Position numbers and translations under genes: made by a program. This document shows positions 23,780-35,823 of a stretch of 64,000 nt of DNA, one piece after another. A model generated the notes under the pieces. It was not told the origin of the DNA. It saw only the letters and a program-made list of their open reading frames with translations, and ran no database searches. Position 1 is the stretch's first letter. Each line of letters begins with the position of its first letter. Source of the DNA: Tragulus kanchil (lineage: Eukaryota > Chordata > Mammalia > Artiodactyla > Tragulidae); contig JAIOJX010000025.1 in NCBI GenBank assembly GCA_022376925.1, positions 141,815,301 through 141,879,300 of the forward strand, given 5' to 3'.

Positions 23780-24393
23780 ACTCTTGAATAATTGTTCCTC
23801 CTTGAAACTCACCCAGTTACTCTTTGACTATTTATATCAATCTTTCTGAATCATTCCTTTGAAATATATTCCACTTTGGGGGCTATTTGTTCTATCTGTC
23901 TTGATTCTTAAGGGTTGTTTCCTATCTGGTAAAACCATGGGCCCTTGATCTGCAGTTTTAAGAAAGTATTTCTTCCCCCCACCACCAAAAAGCTGGTTCC
24001 CTTTGGTGTTAATTTATAAGTCAACTCTCTGACATCTCAGTTAAATTTTTATTAGGTATCTTTGCATTCTGTTTTCCCTTTCTGTTCTAGTTATAATAAT
24101 AATATCTTTCCTAATATTTTGAGATTAACAATAAATCAGAGACTTTACTCATGTATTTCACTTTAATAACACTTTATCTTAAATCATTCTTTCCCTAATG
24201 TTTTATCACTCTTCATTTCTTCAGTTTAAGTCTTCTACTGCTCCTGTGCTTGTAATAATTTTGAAGTATGTATGTTTCTAAGACATTTTTTAAATAAAGT
24301 ATACAGACTAAATGTTCTGATAAAGGCCCTTAAAAATCTCCTTCATCTTTAGTTGTGCTCATTTTACTTGCTTATTTTTCTGCATCTACTTCT

Positions 24394-24612
24394 CAAGGGG
24401 CACTAGCAATAAAGAACCCACCTGACAGTACAGGAGACATAAACAATATGTATTTGATCCCTGGGTCAGGAAGATCCTCTGGAGGAGGGCATGGCAACCC
24501 ACTAGTATTGTTGCCTGGGAAATCCCATGGACAGAGGAGCCTAGCGGGCTATAGTCCATAAGGTCCCAAAGAGTCAGACAGAACTGAAGTGACTTAGCAT
24601 GCTCGCATGCAC
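24394..24612 (+). mobile_element. Bov-tA SINE (complete copy)
   Basis: Sense element from 'tctcaaggggcactagcaa' through 'cctgggaaatcccatggac' and 'gtcccaaagagtcagacag' to 'gacttagcatgctcgc'. The copy at 25558-25776 is duplication 9. Confidence 0.9.
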
Positions 24613-25366
24613 CTATGTTTGTGGTTTATTCCCTTTAAGATGAGGGTTTTGTTTCTCTTTGTTTGTTTTTGATAAAATATATTACACTATTTGTGTAAAG
24701 TCACACTTGAACTCTTGATATCTGAAGTGTAATCAGAACCCATGTGATTAATGAAGCCGGGTCCTGACATCATTCAGTGCAAGGAATGAAGGTTACAAAT
24801 TTGTGTATTGGTATAGCCCACCTAGTCTGCCTACATTCCATTGGAAGATAACTATCTCTGTAGTAAAGTCTAAATATATTCACATATACACAAGAAAATT
24901 GAGAATAAAAACCAGTGTAAACCAGTGATTTTATTTATGAAGTAATAGAAATCTAAGGTCAAACTCATTTTTTTCAGGTTATATTTAATAGCACTTAGCT
25001 TTTTCTGTTTCACCAATTTTAAAGATGATGGCTTTTAATTTGCTGCCGTGGTTTAATTTATACTACCGAGTATAAAATCAAGTTTCTTCCTATTATTGCA
25101 TTTGATTTTGAACAATGACATTGACATGTACAATGTAATGTCTACTATGGCTCATGGTACAAAGCTATATTCTCATATTCCCTAATTCTCTATTAAGAAA
25201 GTAGAAATATATTCTGCCATATACCTAGGAGTATTCCTCTTTCACCTCCATAATTTCCCAAGACCACACTCTATTGACTGAAGAAGAGTCATTAAACTCA
25301 GATGGTGTCTGATACCACAATCACAAGCATAGGACTAACTATGTCAGAATTTAATCTACAGCTATT
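24613..25366. other. Unique-looking sequence, no recognised feature
   Basis: No repeat or exon recognised; repeated at 25777-26530. Confidence 0.5.
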
Positions 25367-25557
25367 TTATCACTCTTCATTTCTTCAGTTTAAGTCTTCT
25401 ACTGCTCCTGTGCTTGTAATAATTTTGAAGTATGTATGTTTCTAAGACATTTTTTAAATAAAGTATACAGACTAAATGTTCTGATAAAGGCCCTTAAAAA
25501 TCTCCTTCATCTTTAGTTGTGCTCATTTTACTTGCTTATTTTTCTGCATCTACTTCT

Positions 25558-25776
25558 CAAGGGGCACTAGCAATAAAGAACCCACCTGACAGTACAGGAG
25601 ACATAAACAATATGTATTTGATCCCTGGGTCAGGAAGATCCTCTGGAGGAGGGCATGGCAACCCACTAGTATTGTTGCCTGGGAAATCCCATGGACAGAG
25701 GAGCCTAGCGGGCTATAGTCCATAAGGTCCCAAAGAGTCAGACAGAACTGAAGTGACTTAGCATGCTCGCATGCAC
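25558..25776 (+). mobile_element. Bov-tA SINE, copy by duplication
   Basis: Same element as 24394-24612. Confidence 0.9.
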
Positions 25777-26530
25777 CTATGTTTGTGGTTTATTCCCTTT
25801 AAGATGAGGGTTTTGTTTCTCTTTGTTTGTTTTTGATAAAATATATTACACTATTTGTGTAAAGTCACACTTGAACTCTTGATATCTGAAGTGTAATCAG
25901 AACCCATGTGATTAATGAAGCCGGGTCCTGACATCATTCAGTGCAAGGAATGAAGGTTACAAATTTGTGTATTGGTATAGCCCACCTAGTCTGCCTACAT
26001 TCCATTGGAAGATAACTATCTCTGTAGTAAAGTCTAAATATATTCACATATACACAAGAAAATTGAGAATAAAAACCAGTGTAAACCAGTGATTTTATTT
26101 ATGAAGTAATAGAAATCTAAGGTCAAACTCATTTTTTTCAGGTTATATTTAATAGCACTTAGCTTTTTCTGTTTCACCAATTTTAAAGATGATGGCTTTT
26201 AATTTGCTGCCGTGGTTTAATTTATACTACCGAGTATAAAATCAAGTTTCTTCCTATTATTGCATTTGATTTTGAACAATGACATTGACATGTACAATGT
26301 AATGTCTACTATGGCTCATGGTACAAAGCTATATTCTCATATTCCCTAATTCTCTATTAAGAAAGTAGAAATATATTCTGCCATATACCTAGGAGTATTC
26401 CTCTTTCACCTCCATAATTTCCCAAGACCACACTCTATTGACTGAAGAAGAGTCATTAAACTCAGATGGTGTCTGATACCACAAAAACAAGCATAGGACT
26501 AACTATGTCAGAATTTAATCTACAGCTATT

Positions 26531-28501
26531 GAAGTGTCCCATTTTGCCTGCATTTGTTAACATACGTTCCAGGTGTTTGTCAAATCTACTCTCCACTTTT
26601 CTTCACTCTGCTGTCTACCCTCAGACAATGCCCAGCAGTATTGGGTGAAAAGTGCCTGTATTCTGACTGCAAGTTAAGATAGGCCAGTGGTGAGAGCCCA
26701 GGCAGGGATGGAAGGAGAGGACATGGTAAGATAAGGTTGATTACTTACTGCACTAGCTCCCATACTGAAGGGATGTCTTGCTACCTGTCCCTGAAGGTCA
26801 CTGCTCCTCTCAAGACTCTTTTGTCTAGAGGATACTTTCCTTCCAGTTTCTAGGCACCACTGCTCTGGTGTGCCCTTCGAGATTGCTGTTCTATTTCCTT
26901 TGTTTTCCTTATACCCAAACACACTTTCTTAAACAGCTCCTTTTAAAACATGCCAGGGACAATCCTAATTTTAATGTGCCATCTATTTTAATAGACACCC
27001 AGAAATGCAGACCCTACACTGAGAAGTTCTATCTAAAAGCGAGTAAACCATATAGTGTATAAAAACACCAGAGTATTTTCTGGCTTAAGAAAATGAAACA
27101 AATTTACTGACATTGGTACGGATCATCTTTATCTATTTTGTTTAGATCAATTGCATTTATATAAAGGTAGCATTTAGCATGCTCATACAGTCTTACTGAT
27201 CCCTTAGTTATTGAAGCTCTCCTCATGGATAAGCATTTAAAGAACTCCAAGAAGGCATGCTTCCTCATCCATCTCCATACCTGCCAAGAAAAGACCTTTC
27301 CTGAGAGCATTATGATTATGTAGGAGATGTTATCCGATCAATACATTTCTACTTAAGAATGCCAGATTCTTAAAATGATGATCTTCCAGACTACACAATG
27401 CTAGAATCCATTTCAGAGAGCTCAAGACATTTAAATAAAGAAAATCATTTATAAAACATGTTAAAGTGTAAAAATTTTTTAAAAATAGAAAGAAAAACAT
27501 GTTGAAATCAGTCAACCAGATTGATAGTCACTTTATTCTCCTGAAAAGTAAATCTAAATGAACTTCTAAACCCTGGTACTCACCTAGCACTCACAAACTA
27601 TGCTACTTAAAAACATAGCTTCTCACAGATGAATACCAAACCCCACACTAGGAAAACATTGAAAAAATCATCTTAAAAGTGAAATAACCAACGTCAGCAT
27701 TTGTTTATATCTACTGGCAGTTTTCCTCTTTTTTTATGCTTCTTGTTTTAAAGCCAAATAAATTCTCTTGAGGAAGCATTTGTAGAAACCATGCATTTTG
27801 AGATACAAGTGAAATAATATACTCTTTTTACAGAGATCTTTATAATGTGCACATGCATGCAGTCTGTTTGTCTTTTTGCTCTCCATAATTTGTTCTGTCC
27901 TCCTTAGGAAAACTTCTGATAATAACCATTGTAGGCAGTTATACTACTCCCCTAAATCTCAACATTTCTAGATTATTAAAAATAAATTGGATTAAGTTGT
28001 GAACCAGAGCATAGTATTGCTCTCAAGTACTAAGTAAATAAAAGAGGAATGTTGGTAGGTTTTGTTCCAAAACTGATTTCAACCCAAAGCCCTTGATAAT
28101 AGGGTGCTAGGAAGAACCGTCCTAGGAAAACCCTCCTAGCAAAAGGTTAAACAAACTTAGGTTTGAAGACACAGTCTTTGGCCGCATGTGTTTTTCTTGT
28201 TGGGTAACAAGTCATCAAAGGACATGAAGAAGGCTTTTTGTGAAACTCTGTTTAAAAATAGCAGTGATAGATATTTTTTTCTCTATTCTTCTAAAATTCC
28301 ATTAAATGAATACATGTGTCTTATTATAAAAATAACTAGAACAAACAAAAATATGAAAATATTATGTGCATATGAATCAACAGTTTGAAATGGATTATTA
28401 ATGAAATAAATTTCAAACCATCTGGTTTTCTAGTATTGATTAAATTAGAGTGTAATCTGTATAAATGGATCAGCTGTGAAATATACAAAACTGTTCCATA
28501 T
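26531..28501. other. Repeat-poor single-copy DNA, no gene seen
   Basis: About 2 kb without a recognisable transposable element, one of the longest such stretches here. Short frames at 26466-26648, 26674-26922, 26868-27062 and 28188-28388 show no known domain and no splice-site arrangement that I would trust. Confidence 0.5.
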
Positions 28502-29039
28502 AAATGAATCATGTATAATAATTATCTATATATTTAAAATGAGAATTTTATGTACTGAATCACTAGAAAAGATACAGATAATCAGATATCTTTTCCCTCA
28601 GTTCTTCAATGCAGATTATCATTAGAAATATCCCATCACTTTACATAGATAGACATCTGTTTACTTTTATGTTTCCATGATCAAATACTGACAATACATT
28701 TTTAATTTCTTCTTTTTATTCAATGAGAGACAAAGTTAAAATAATGAGTCAGAGACCTTCCTCTCATATAACTTATAAGCTTAGTGGAGAAGAATATAGC
28801 TGAAAATGGAACATCAGTGAACACTGCAAAACAATTCCAAGTCCATGCTAGAAGTCTGGTAATGATTAATGGCCTGAATAATTGACAGAGTTAAAGGACT
28901 ATTCATGTTCAACATTTAATAGTGTATAGAGTTTTTGTTTTCTGTGAATCCTTGAAGCTACATACACTGGTAAAGATCTCAACATAAATCCAAACTTATT
29001 TATTTATTTTTATTCTTGATGTCAGAATCTAGAAAGTAT

Positions 29040-29090
29040 GTGGCAAATTGTAGGTGTTCAATCAATATTTATTAAATCAAAGAATAAGGG
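29040..29090 (+). mobile_element. Possible L2/MIR-type 3' end
   Basis: 'gtaggtgttcaatcaatatttattaaat' is the typical tail of L2 or MIR3 relics; too short for a firm family. Copy at 30106-30156. Confidence 0.4.
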
Positions 29091-29534
29091 AGTATGAATC
29101 CCTTCTAAGGAGGCATCCTCCCATCCATCAATACTCTCCAAGTTCTGTAGGTCTCTGGAATTGTTTGCTAGTTGCCATGGTCGCTTATTGCTTAAGCTGC
29201 AGTATGGTTAACACTCTAAGCATAAATAGTAATAGTGTTTGCTTCAAGCCCCTGTCAATCTCCCTTGTTAGAAGCCTCTGACATGTCATTGGAAGAGTGG
29301 GTCTTGAGAGGGTTGCCCAGAGAAACTGCCCAGAAAGCATGTTCTACCCCACATTCTTGTCTGTGCTCCAGGAAATGTGTTTCTGCCTTATCTTTCCTGA
29401 AGGGACTCTCTGGTATACTCTGCCTCTTGTTTATCTTGAAGCAGTATCTAGGCTTGCTTTGGCTATTTGAACGCTGTTCAGTTCCTGGAATCCCATTGTC
29501 TCTCTTTCCCCTTCCTTGGTGCCATGCACTGAAT
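29091..29534. other. Unique-looking sequence with an open 112-codon frame
   Basis: Frame 29235-29573 begins at a non-initiator-looking context and runs into junction filler. The duplicate frame at 30301-30609 ends differently because its right flank differs. No domain recognised, so I do not call a gene. Confidence 0.45.
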
Positions 29535-30861
29535 TTAGCAAATTTTTTCATGACTTTTCAGTCTGGAAAATGAATCATGTATAATAATTATCTATATATT
29601 TAAAATGAGAATTTTATGTACTGAATCACTAGAAAAGATACAGATAATCAGATATCTTTTCCCTCAGTTCTTCAATGCAGATTATCATTAGAAATATCCC
29701 ATCACTTTACATAGATAGACATCTGTTTACTTTTATGTTTCCATGATCAAATACTGACAATACATTTTTAATTTCTTCTTTTTATTCAATGAGAGACAAA
29801 GTTAAAATAATGAGTCAGAGACCTTCCTCTCATATAACTTATAAGCTTAGTGGAGAAGAATATAGCTGAAAATGGAACATCAGTGAACACTGCAAAACAA
29901 TTCCAAGTCCATGCTAGAAGTCTGGTAATGATTAATGGCCTGAATAATTGACAGAGTTAAAGGACTATTCATGTTCAACATTTAATAGTGTATAGAGTTT
30001 TTGTTTTCTGTGAATCCTTGAAGCTACATACACTGGTAAAGATCTCAACATAAATCCAAACTTATTTATTTATTTTTATTCTTGATGTCAGAATCTAGAA
30101 AGTATGTGGCAAATTGTAGGTGTTCAATCAATATTTATTAAATCAAAGAATAAGGGAGTATGAATCCCTTCTAAGGAGGCATCCTCCCATCCATCAATAC
30201 TCTCCAAGTTCTGTAGGTCTCTGGAATTGTTTGCTAGTTGCCATGGTCGCTTATTGCTTAAGCTGCAGTATGGTTAACACTCTAAGCATAAATAGTAATA
30301 GTGTTTGCTTCAAGCCCCTGTCAATCTCCCTTGTTAGAAGCCTCTGACATGTCATTGGAAGAGTGGGTCTTGAGAGGGTTGCCCAGAGAAACTGCCCAGA
30401 AAGCATGTTCTACCCCACATTCTTGTCTGTGCTCCAGGAAATGTGTTTCTGCCTTATCTTTCCTGAAGGGACTCTCTGGTATACTCTGCCTCTTGTTTAT
30501 CTTGAAGCAGTATCTAGGCTTGCTTTGGCTATTTGAACGCTGTTCAGTTCCTGGAATCCCATTGTCTCTCTTTCCCCTTCCTTGGTGCCATGCACTGAAT
30601 CATTTCTGACTGTTTCTCGTTTAACTTTACTTAAGCTTAATAATTGACTGTGTTTGTAACCAACTTCACATGAACTCTTTTCAGTCTGGACTGCATCCTC
30701 AATATATATCTGTGGATTCCAAACATGCCTCAACCAAGTCCTTAGCTGGGCTAAAATTCCCTAATGACAAACAGATAAGTGTAAGGAGAAAGAAACAGAC
30801 AGAAGATCTCTAACTGAAGTGTAGGAATCTAGGCATTCTTCATGGAGCAGAGCATTCCTTA

Positions 30862-31206
30862 AGAGATGACAAGTCCTGGGCTTCCCTGGTGGTCCAGTGG
30901 ATAAGGACGCCGCCTTGCAGTGCAAGAGGCGCCGGTTCGATCCCTGGTCTGGGAAGATCCCACGTGCTGCGGAGCGGCTGGACAGATGTGTCCAATTACC
31001 GAGCCAAAGCTCTGGAGCCATGCGCCCAGAGCCGGTGCTCCGCAACAACAGAGGCTGCAGCGATGGGAGGCCCACAGGGGCCGAAAAACAATGATGGATG
31101 AAAACAGATAAATGAAAGATCAATAGAAGTGGCCCGCCCACTCCCCTCCCTCCCCACCCCCCAACCCCCTTCAAAAAAAAAAAAAGAGAGAGAGATGACA
31201 AGTCCT
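30862..31206 (+). mobile_element. CHR-like tRNA-Glu SINE (young-looking), 16-bp target-site duplication
   Basis: Sense SINE starting 'gggcttccctggtggtccag' at 30878, with an intact B box GGTTCGATCC near 30933, the body 'gtgtccaattaccgagcc' and 'ggaggcccacaggggccg', and an end 'gatcaatagaagtggcc' followed by C-rich and A-rich tail to 31190. Flanked by AGAGATGACAAGTCCT at 30862-30877 and 31191-31206. The best-preserved copy of this subfamily in the window. Confidence 0.93.
31138..31197. repeat. C-rich stretch, poly(A) and (GA)n
   Basis: Low-complexity tail of the first CHR-like SINE: C/T-rich 31138-31171, A-run 31173-31185, then GA repeats. Confidence 0.85.
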
Positions 31207-31485
31207 GGGCTTCCCTGATGATCCAGTAGGTAGAGCGTCTGCGTTACAGCGTAGGGGACACTGCTTCAATCCCTGGCCCGGGAAGATCCCACGTGCTGCA
31301 GAGAAGCTGGGCTGGTGGGTCCAGTTATGAGCCAGCCCTCTGGAGTGCATGCGCCCAGAACCAGTGCTCTGCAATGTGAGAGGCCACTGCAATGGGAGGC
31401 CCACATATGCCAAAGAATAAAAGATGGATGATGATAAATATAAAAATAAAAGAGACGTGATCGAGAAAAAAAGATGACAAGTCCT
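31191..31485 (+). mobile_element. CHR-like tRNA-Glu SINE, older, same target site
   Basis: A second sense SINE begins at 31207 directly after the duplicated site of the first ('gggcttccctgatgatccag') and is more diverged (for example 'ggtagagcgtctgcgttacagcg'). It ends near 31470 and is followed by a third copy of the target, AGATGACAAGTCCT at 31472-31485. So two SINEs used the same site at different times. Confidence 0.9.
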
Positions 31486-31697
31486 AAAAATTCAAATTTA
31501 AGACTTTTTTTGCACTTAATAATGAGTGGTTAGCAGAAAATAACCAGTTTCCTAAGATCATACTGGGACCAGAAAAATACAAACTTTCTCAATTTTTTTC
31601 CCTTAAGCTGTCACTATCATCTATTCGATAGCCAAGTGATTTCCTGTAAACAACTCATGACATAAAATTATAGGTATACATGTTCTTGCTAATGACC

Positions 31698-31840
31698 TGT
31701 GTGCTAAGTCGCTTCAGTCATGCCTGACTCTTTGTGACCCTATGAGCTGCTCCCCATCAGACTGCTCTGTCTGTGGAATTCTGCAGGCAAGAATACTGGA
31801 GTGGGTTGCCATTTCCTCCTCCAGGAATCTTCCTCACTTT
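31698..31840 (-). mobile_element. BovA-type SINE fragment
   Basis: 'gtgctaagtcgcttcagtcatg', 'gactctttgtgaccctatg' and 'aagaatactggagtgggttgcc' are the Bov-A unit in antisense; the tRNA head is missing. Confidence 0.9.
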
Positions 31841-32256
31841 TTAAAAATGTGGGGACTTTTATATGTCACCTACTTACAGTAACCATTTCTTTCCTCAGGT
31901 GTGAAATGGGTTGTGCATGGAAAAGCACTGGCATCAAAACCTGCATCAGGGGTGTCAGTAGCTTATAAGGAAATCAGAGTGAGACCCGAGAGACACGCCT
32001 CTGAGAAATGCTAGACTGGTGATAGCATGAAATAGAGTACTATGCAAGGAAACGTGAGCAGTGATGAGGGTACCGAACACTGCATCAAAAGTCTGATAAG
32101 AATATCTTATAGGTATGGCTTAATCAGTTATACATTTATTTCCTTTGAGTGTATATTCAATAATGGTCTCTGATTAAAATCTAGGTCTAAATAATGTTAA
32201 AGATTTCATAAAAATAAAGTGAAAAGTAAGTAATTACTATTGTTTGGTATATAATA

Positions 32257-32323
32257 TATTGAGTTGACCAGAAAGTAAGATCTTACAAAAAATACCCAAA
32301 TGAACTTTTTGGCCAACCCAATA
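32257..32323. mobile_element. Mariner-type palindromic MITE
   Basis: A 63-bp element (32259-32321) between TA dinucleotides. The left arm 'ttgagttgaccagaaagt' pairs with the reverse complement of the right arm 'aactttttggccaacccaa'. This is the common ruminant mariner relic in which nearly only the inverted termini remain. Confidence 0.85.
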
Positions 32324-32394
32324 TAAGTGACATATAATATATGCATTTATGTGGGGGTATGATGCAAATAATATACATAGTCTAATGAAATGAT

Positions 32395-32425
32395 TTATAT
32401 GTATATATATATATATATAACTTAT
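32395..32425. repeat. (TA)n microsatellite
   Basis: Short AT dinucleotide run. Confidence 0.85.
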
Positions 32426-32799
32426 ACATATAAACATTTATAAAAAATATGCATATTTTTTGCAGAATATGATCTAAATTGGAGCTTCAGCTGCACATCC
32501 AACAGTCTGTAAGGCTTGCAGCTTCTGAATGTTAAGTTATACAGAAGGATCATTACATTTCTTGCCACACCTTTTTGTATTATACTTCAAACGGACATTA
32601 TGCAAGATCCCATCCTGGTGCATTATATACCAATATGGATAGTGGTACTGATGTAGGATCAAAGATAAATATAAATCTACTTTCAAAATATATATCAGCC
32701 CTATTCATGATTAATTGCTGTTTCCAAGGTTGGAAAGTGTCCAGTTTAATCTACTTGCCACCCAGTGGCTTATTGATATACTCGAGGTATAGTGTCACA

Positions 32800-33945
32800 T
32801 GAAGTTCTCAGCTTTTGTCCCTGTTGGTAGCAAGGTAGTATATACTTGCTGACAAATTACAGGGCCCCTTCTCCTGAGAGTCTAGGCTCTTGTTTCTTCA
32901 GTGCATCTCAGGTCTAACGACTGGCTTAAATCCAGAATTTGGGTTAGGGATTGTGACTTTTACTGGGGGCACGATATCAGTTTTCTGATTATCCAGTCCT
33001 TATGTATTTTGATTTTATGTATTGAGTAATATCCTTATTTTCTGCTCATTTTTCTTGCCCCTATTGATGACCCTTTTCTTTATCATTCTCATTACAGCCT
33101 GAGAATCAAGCTCTTTTAGCTGCAAGGTTGTCTTTAGCCTGTCCCTTATGATAACCATTCCTGCCTTTTTCTGGCACTTAGGCTACATTATTTGGCTTTT
33201 GTTATATCAAGTTTCTATCACCATGACTGCTCTTGGATTTCAGTTCTGTTACAAGCTTTCCCTACCATTAGTTTGACACACAAGAGGACAACCGTCATTG
33301 AGCTCCAGAAAGATACCTACAATGTGACTGCCACCAGCAAATATTTTATAAATACTTTATGGAATAGAAAGCCTTCTGGGCTCCTCTGTGAAGCATAATC
33401 AATTGATGCATTTTCTAGTCTCACAAAGTATAGCTACTCTCATGTGCTTGTCTTTCTAAGCGCCCTGGCTGTCTTTCCCACTGTCTGTCAAGGTAATCAG
33501 TGGTGTATCTGCTGCAGGTACGTACTCTGATGCATTGATTTCAAGATTCCAACAGGCCTTGTGGCAGTGTTACCATCAGTTGGTCTTTTCCAGGGTGCTA
33601 AATCCTGTATACTAGAAGAATACTCCCAAATCTGTAATCTTTCTCTTTTTCATCCTTATTTTCTGTCTGCCCTACTGTAGCCTTTGGGAAATTTGCTACT
33701 ATATATACATTTAGACCTTCTTCCAAACTTTGTGGACTTGGTCCTGCAGCTCCTTGGAGTACAGACCTTTTCCTTTCTCTGGAGGCCCAACAGTTCCCTA
33801 GCCTAACTGCTTGGTAATGTGACCATAGTTTACAGTCTAGTGATTGGGAAAGGAAATGGGTTTAGGTCCTTCAAAAGTCTTTGCATCATCTCCAGGCAAA
33901 GCAGAAGTGCTAGCCTCTGAGAGAAAAAAGTGAATTACCTCTGCA
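32800..33945 (-). other. Possible ancient retroelement internal sequence
   Basis: Slightly more GC-rich, compositionally even sequence with phrases such as 'ggacttggtcctgcagctcc' and 'aaagtctttgcatcatctccaggcaaagcag'. It has the look of an old LTR-retroelement internal region in antisense, continuing at 34222-36200, but I cannot name a family and see no preserved frame. It could instead be unique DNA. Confidence 0.3.
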
Positions 33946-34221
33946 ATTTTTTTTAGTCACTTCTATTGGTCTTTCATCTATTCATTTTCATCCATCTTTG
34001 TTCTTTGGCCTCTGTGGGCTTCCCATTGCAGTGGCCTCTCTCGTTGCAGAACACCAGCACTGGGCGTGTGCACTCCAGAGCTCTGGATCAGTAGTTAGAC
34101 ACATCAGTCCAGCCACTTTGTGGCACATGGGATCTTCCCAGGCCAGGGATCGAACTGGCGCCCCCTGCACTGCAAGGCAGTGTCCTTACCCACTGGACCA
34201 CCAGGAAGCTATACCTCTGCA
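33936..34221 (-). mobile_element. CHR-like tRNA-Glu SINE, 10-bp target-site duplication
   Basis: Antisense SINE flanked by TACCTCTGCA at 33936-33945 and 34212-34221. On the minus strand the head 'ggtggtccagtgggtaagg' and the B box GTTCGATCC (plus strand ggatcgaac near 34147) are present. It splits the older sequence described for 32800-33945. Overlapping frames are SINE read-throughs. Confidence 0.92.
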
Positions 34222-34745
34222 TTTTTAGTAGGTTCAGGGAGCTATGAAGTTTTAGTGTTTCCTAGAACACTTAACTCACATGTCTGTATCTTGGTCCAAG
34301 TGTCAGTGGCCTACTTCTCAACCTGACCTTGGTAGAGCGGATAGGCTGAAATGGAAAATTCATCTCTCTCTGGAGCTCTGTTACTTCTATGATCTTCCTC
34401 TGACTGCAGGAGGTAAGTCTCTCTTTGCCTGCTGCCAAGGAGTCATTTTGACTTTTAGCCAATATTGCTAAAGCAGCTATAATTGATGATTAATCACCTT
34501 TAGCCTTTCATTTTTTCCCTCCAAAGCATCGATGGCACTCAACAGAGCTATCTGATTCCATTGTCCTTTAAATTAGAATTTCCTCAACCTCTTAAAAGCC
34601 TGAGATATGGCAGTGACCAGTGTAATATGTTTTGCTGCTGTCCTATATCCTTTTTCCACATTTATTCATGCTATAACAGTTTTACTGTATAGCATGGCAA
34701 AGCTTACTAGGGCTCTACTACCACCAGTGATGAAGTCCTGATTGC
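34222..34745. other. Continuation of the possible ancient retroelement
   Basis: Continues the sequence interrupted by the SINE ('ttcagggagctatgaagttt', 'gctgccaaggagtcattttgac'). Repeated at 35300-35823 and then running on to about 36200. No gene called. Confidence 0.3.
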
Positions 34746-35012
34746 AAACAAGTTTAGTCTTTGGGAAATTTGCTACTATATATACATTTAGACCTTCTTC
34801 CAAACTTTGTGGACTTGGTCCTGCAGCTCCTTGGAGTACAGACCTTTTCCTTTCTCTGGAGGCCCAACAGTTCCCTAGCCTAACTGCTTGGTAATGTGAC
34901 CATAGTTTACAGTCTAGTGATTGGGAAAGGAAATGGGTTTAGGTCCTTCAAAAGTCTTTGCATCATCTCCAGGCAAAGCAGAAGTGCTAGCCTCTGAGAG
35001 AAAAAAGTGAAT

Positions 35013-35299
35013 TACCTCTGCAATTTTTTTTAGTCACTTCTATTGGTCTTTCATCTATTCATTTTCATCCATCTTTGTTCTTTGGCCTCTGTGGGCTTCC
35101 CATTGCAGTGGCCTCTCTCGTTGCAGAACACCAGCACTGGGCGTGTGCACTCCAGAGCTCTGGATCAGTAGTTAGACACATCAGTCCAGCCACTTTGTGG
35201 CACATGGGATCTTCCCAGGCCAGGGATCGAACTGGCGCCCCCTGCACTGCAAGGCAGTGTCCTTACCCACTGGACCACCAGGGAAGCTATACCTCTGCA
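35013..35299 (-). mobile_element. CHR-like SINE, copy by duplication
   Basis: Same insertion as 33936-34221, carried by duplication 11. Confidence 0.92.
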
Positions 35300-35823
35300 T
35301 TTTTAGTAGGTTCAGGGAGCTATGAAGTTTTAGTGTTTCCTAGAACACTTAACTCACATGTCTGTATCTTGGTCCAAGTGTCAGTGGCCTACTTCTCAAC
35401 CTGACCTTGGTAGAGCGGATAGGCTGAAATGGAAAATTCATCTCTCTCTGGAGCTCTGTTACTTCTATGATCTTCCTCTGACTGCAGGAGGTAAGTCTCT
35501 CTTTGCCTGCTGCCAAGGAGTCATTTTGACTTTTAGCCAATATTGCTAAAGCAGCTATAATTGATGATTAATCACCTTTAGCCTTTCATTTTTTCCCTCC
35601 AAAGCATCGATGGCACTCAACAGAGCTATCTGATTCCATTGTCCTTTAAATTAGAATTTCCTCAACCTCTTAAAAGCCTGAGATATGGCAGTGACCAGTG
35701 TAATATGTTTTGCTGCTGTCCTATATCCTTTTTCCACATTTATTCATGCTATAACAGTTTTACTGTATAGCATGGCAAAGCTTACTAGGGCTCTACTACC
35801 ACCAGTGATGAAGTCCTGATTGC

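Larger units (their letters stand above)
22290..24495 (+). repeat. Duplication 8, direct, ~1.07 kb
   Basis: 22290-23359 recurs at 23426-24495 (offset 1136). The 66-bp filler at 23360-23425 includes pieces of the left context of the copy ('ggagaggttaacagtgtaaatc', also at 22223, and 'attattttgttag', also at 22257) in altered order. Confidence 0.95.
24201..26530 (+). repeat. Duplication 9, direct tandem, ~1.17 kb
   Basis: 24201-25366 recurs at 25365-26530 (offset 1164), overlapping by 2 bp with no filler. I noticed two adjacent differences (cacaatcacaag at 25313 versus cacaaaaacaag at 26477), both close to the end of copy A. Confidence 0.95.
28502..30600 (+). repeat. Duplication 10, direct, ~1.03 kb
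   Basis: 28502-29534 recurs at 29568-30600 (offset 1066). The filler 29535-29567 (with 'catgacttttcagtctgg') looks like a degraded version of 30665-30690 (with 'catgaactcttttcagtctgg'), which lies downstream of copy B, so the join again follows the true continuation. Confidence 0.95.
33682..35823 (+). repeat. Duplication 11, direct, ~1.06 kb
   Basis: 33682-34745 recurs at 34759-35823 (offset 1077, then 1078 after one G fewer in 'ccaccaggaagc' versus 'ccaccagggaagc'). The 13-bp filler is at 34746-34758. Confidence 0.95.

Noticed and set aside
29235..30609. Paired frames of 112 and 102 codons suggesting a tandem gene pair
   Set aside because: They are the same sequence within duplication 10; the different C-termini come from junction filler versus true flank.
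30878..30950. tRNA gene based on A- and B-box sequences
   Set aside because: These boxes belong to tRNA-derived SINEs; there is no complete cloverleaf with a 3' acceptor partner.
30761..31201. 146-codon minus-strand frame
   Set aside because: It is mostly the antisense of a CHR-like SINE; SINE bodies often stay open in several frames.
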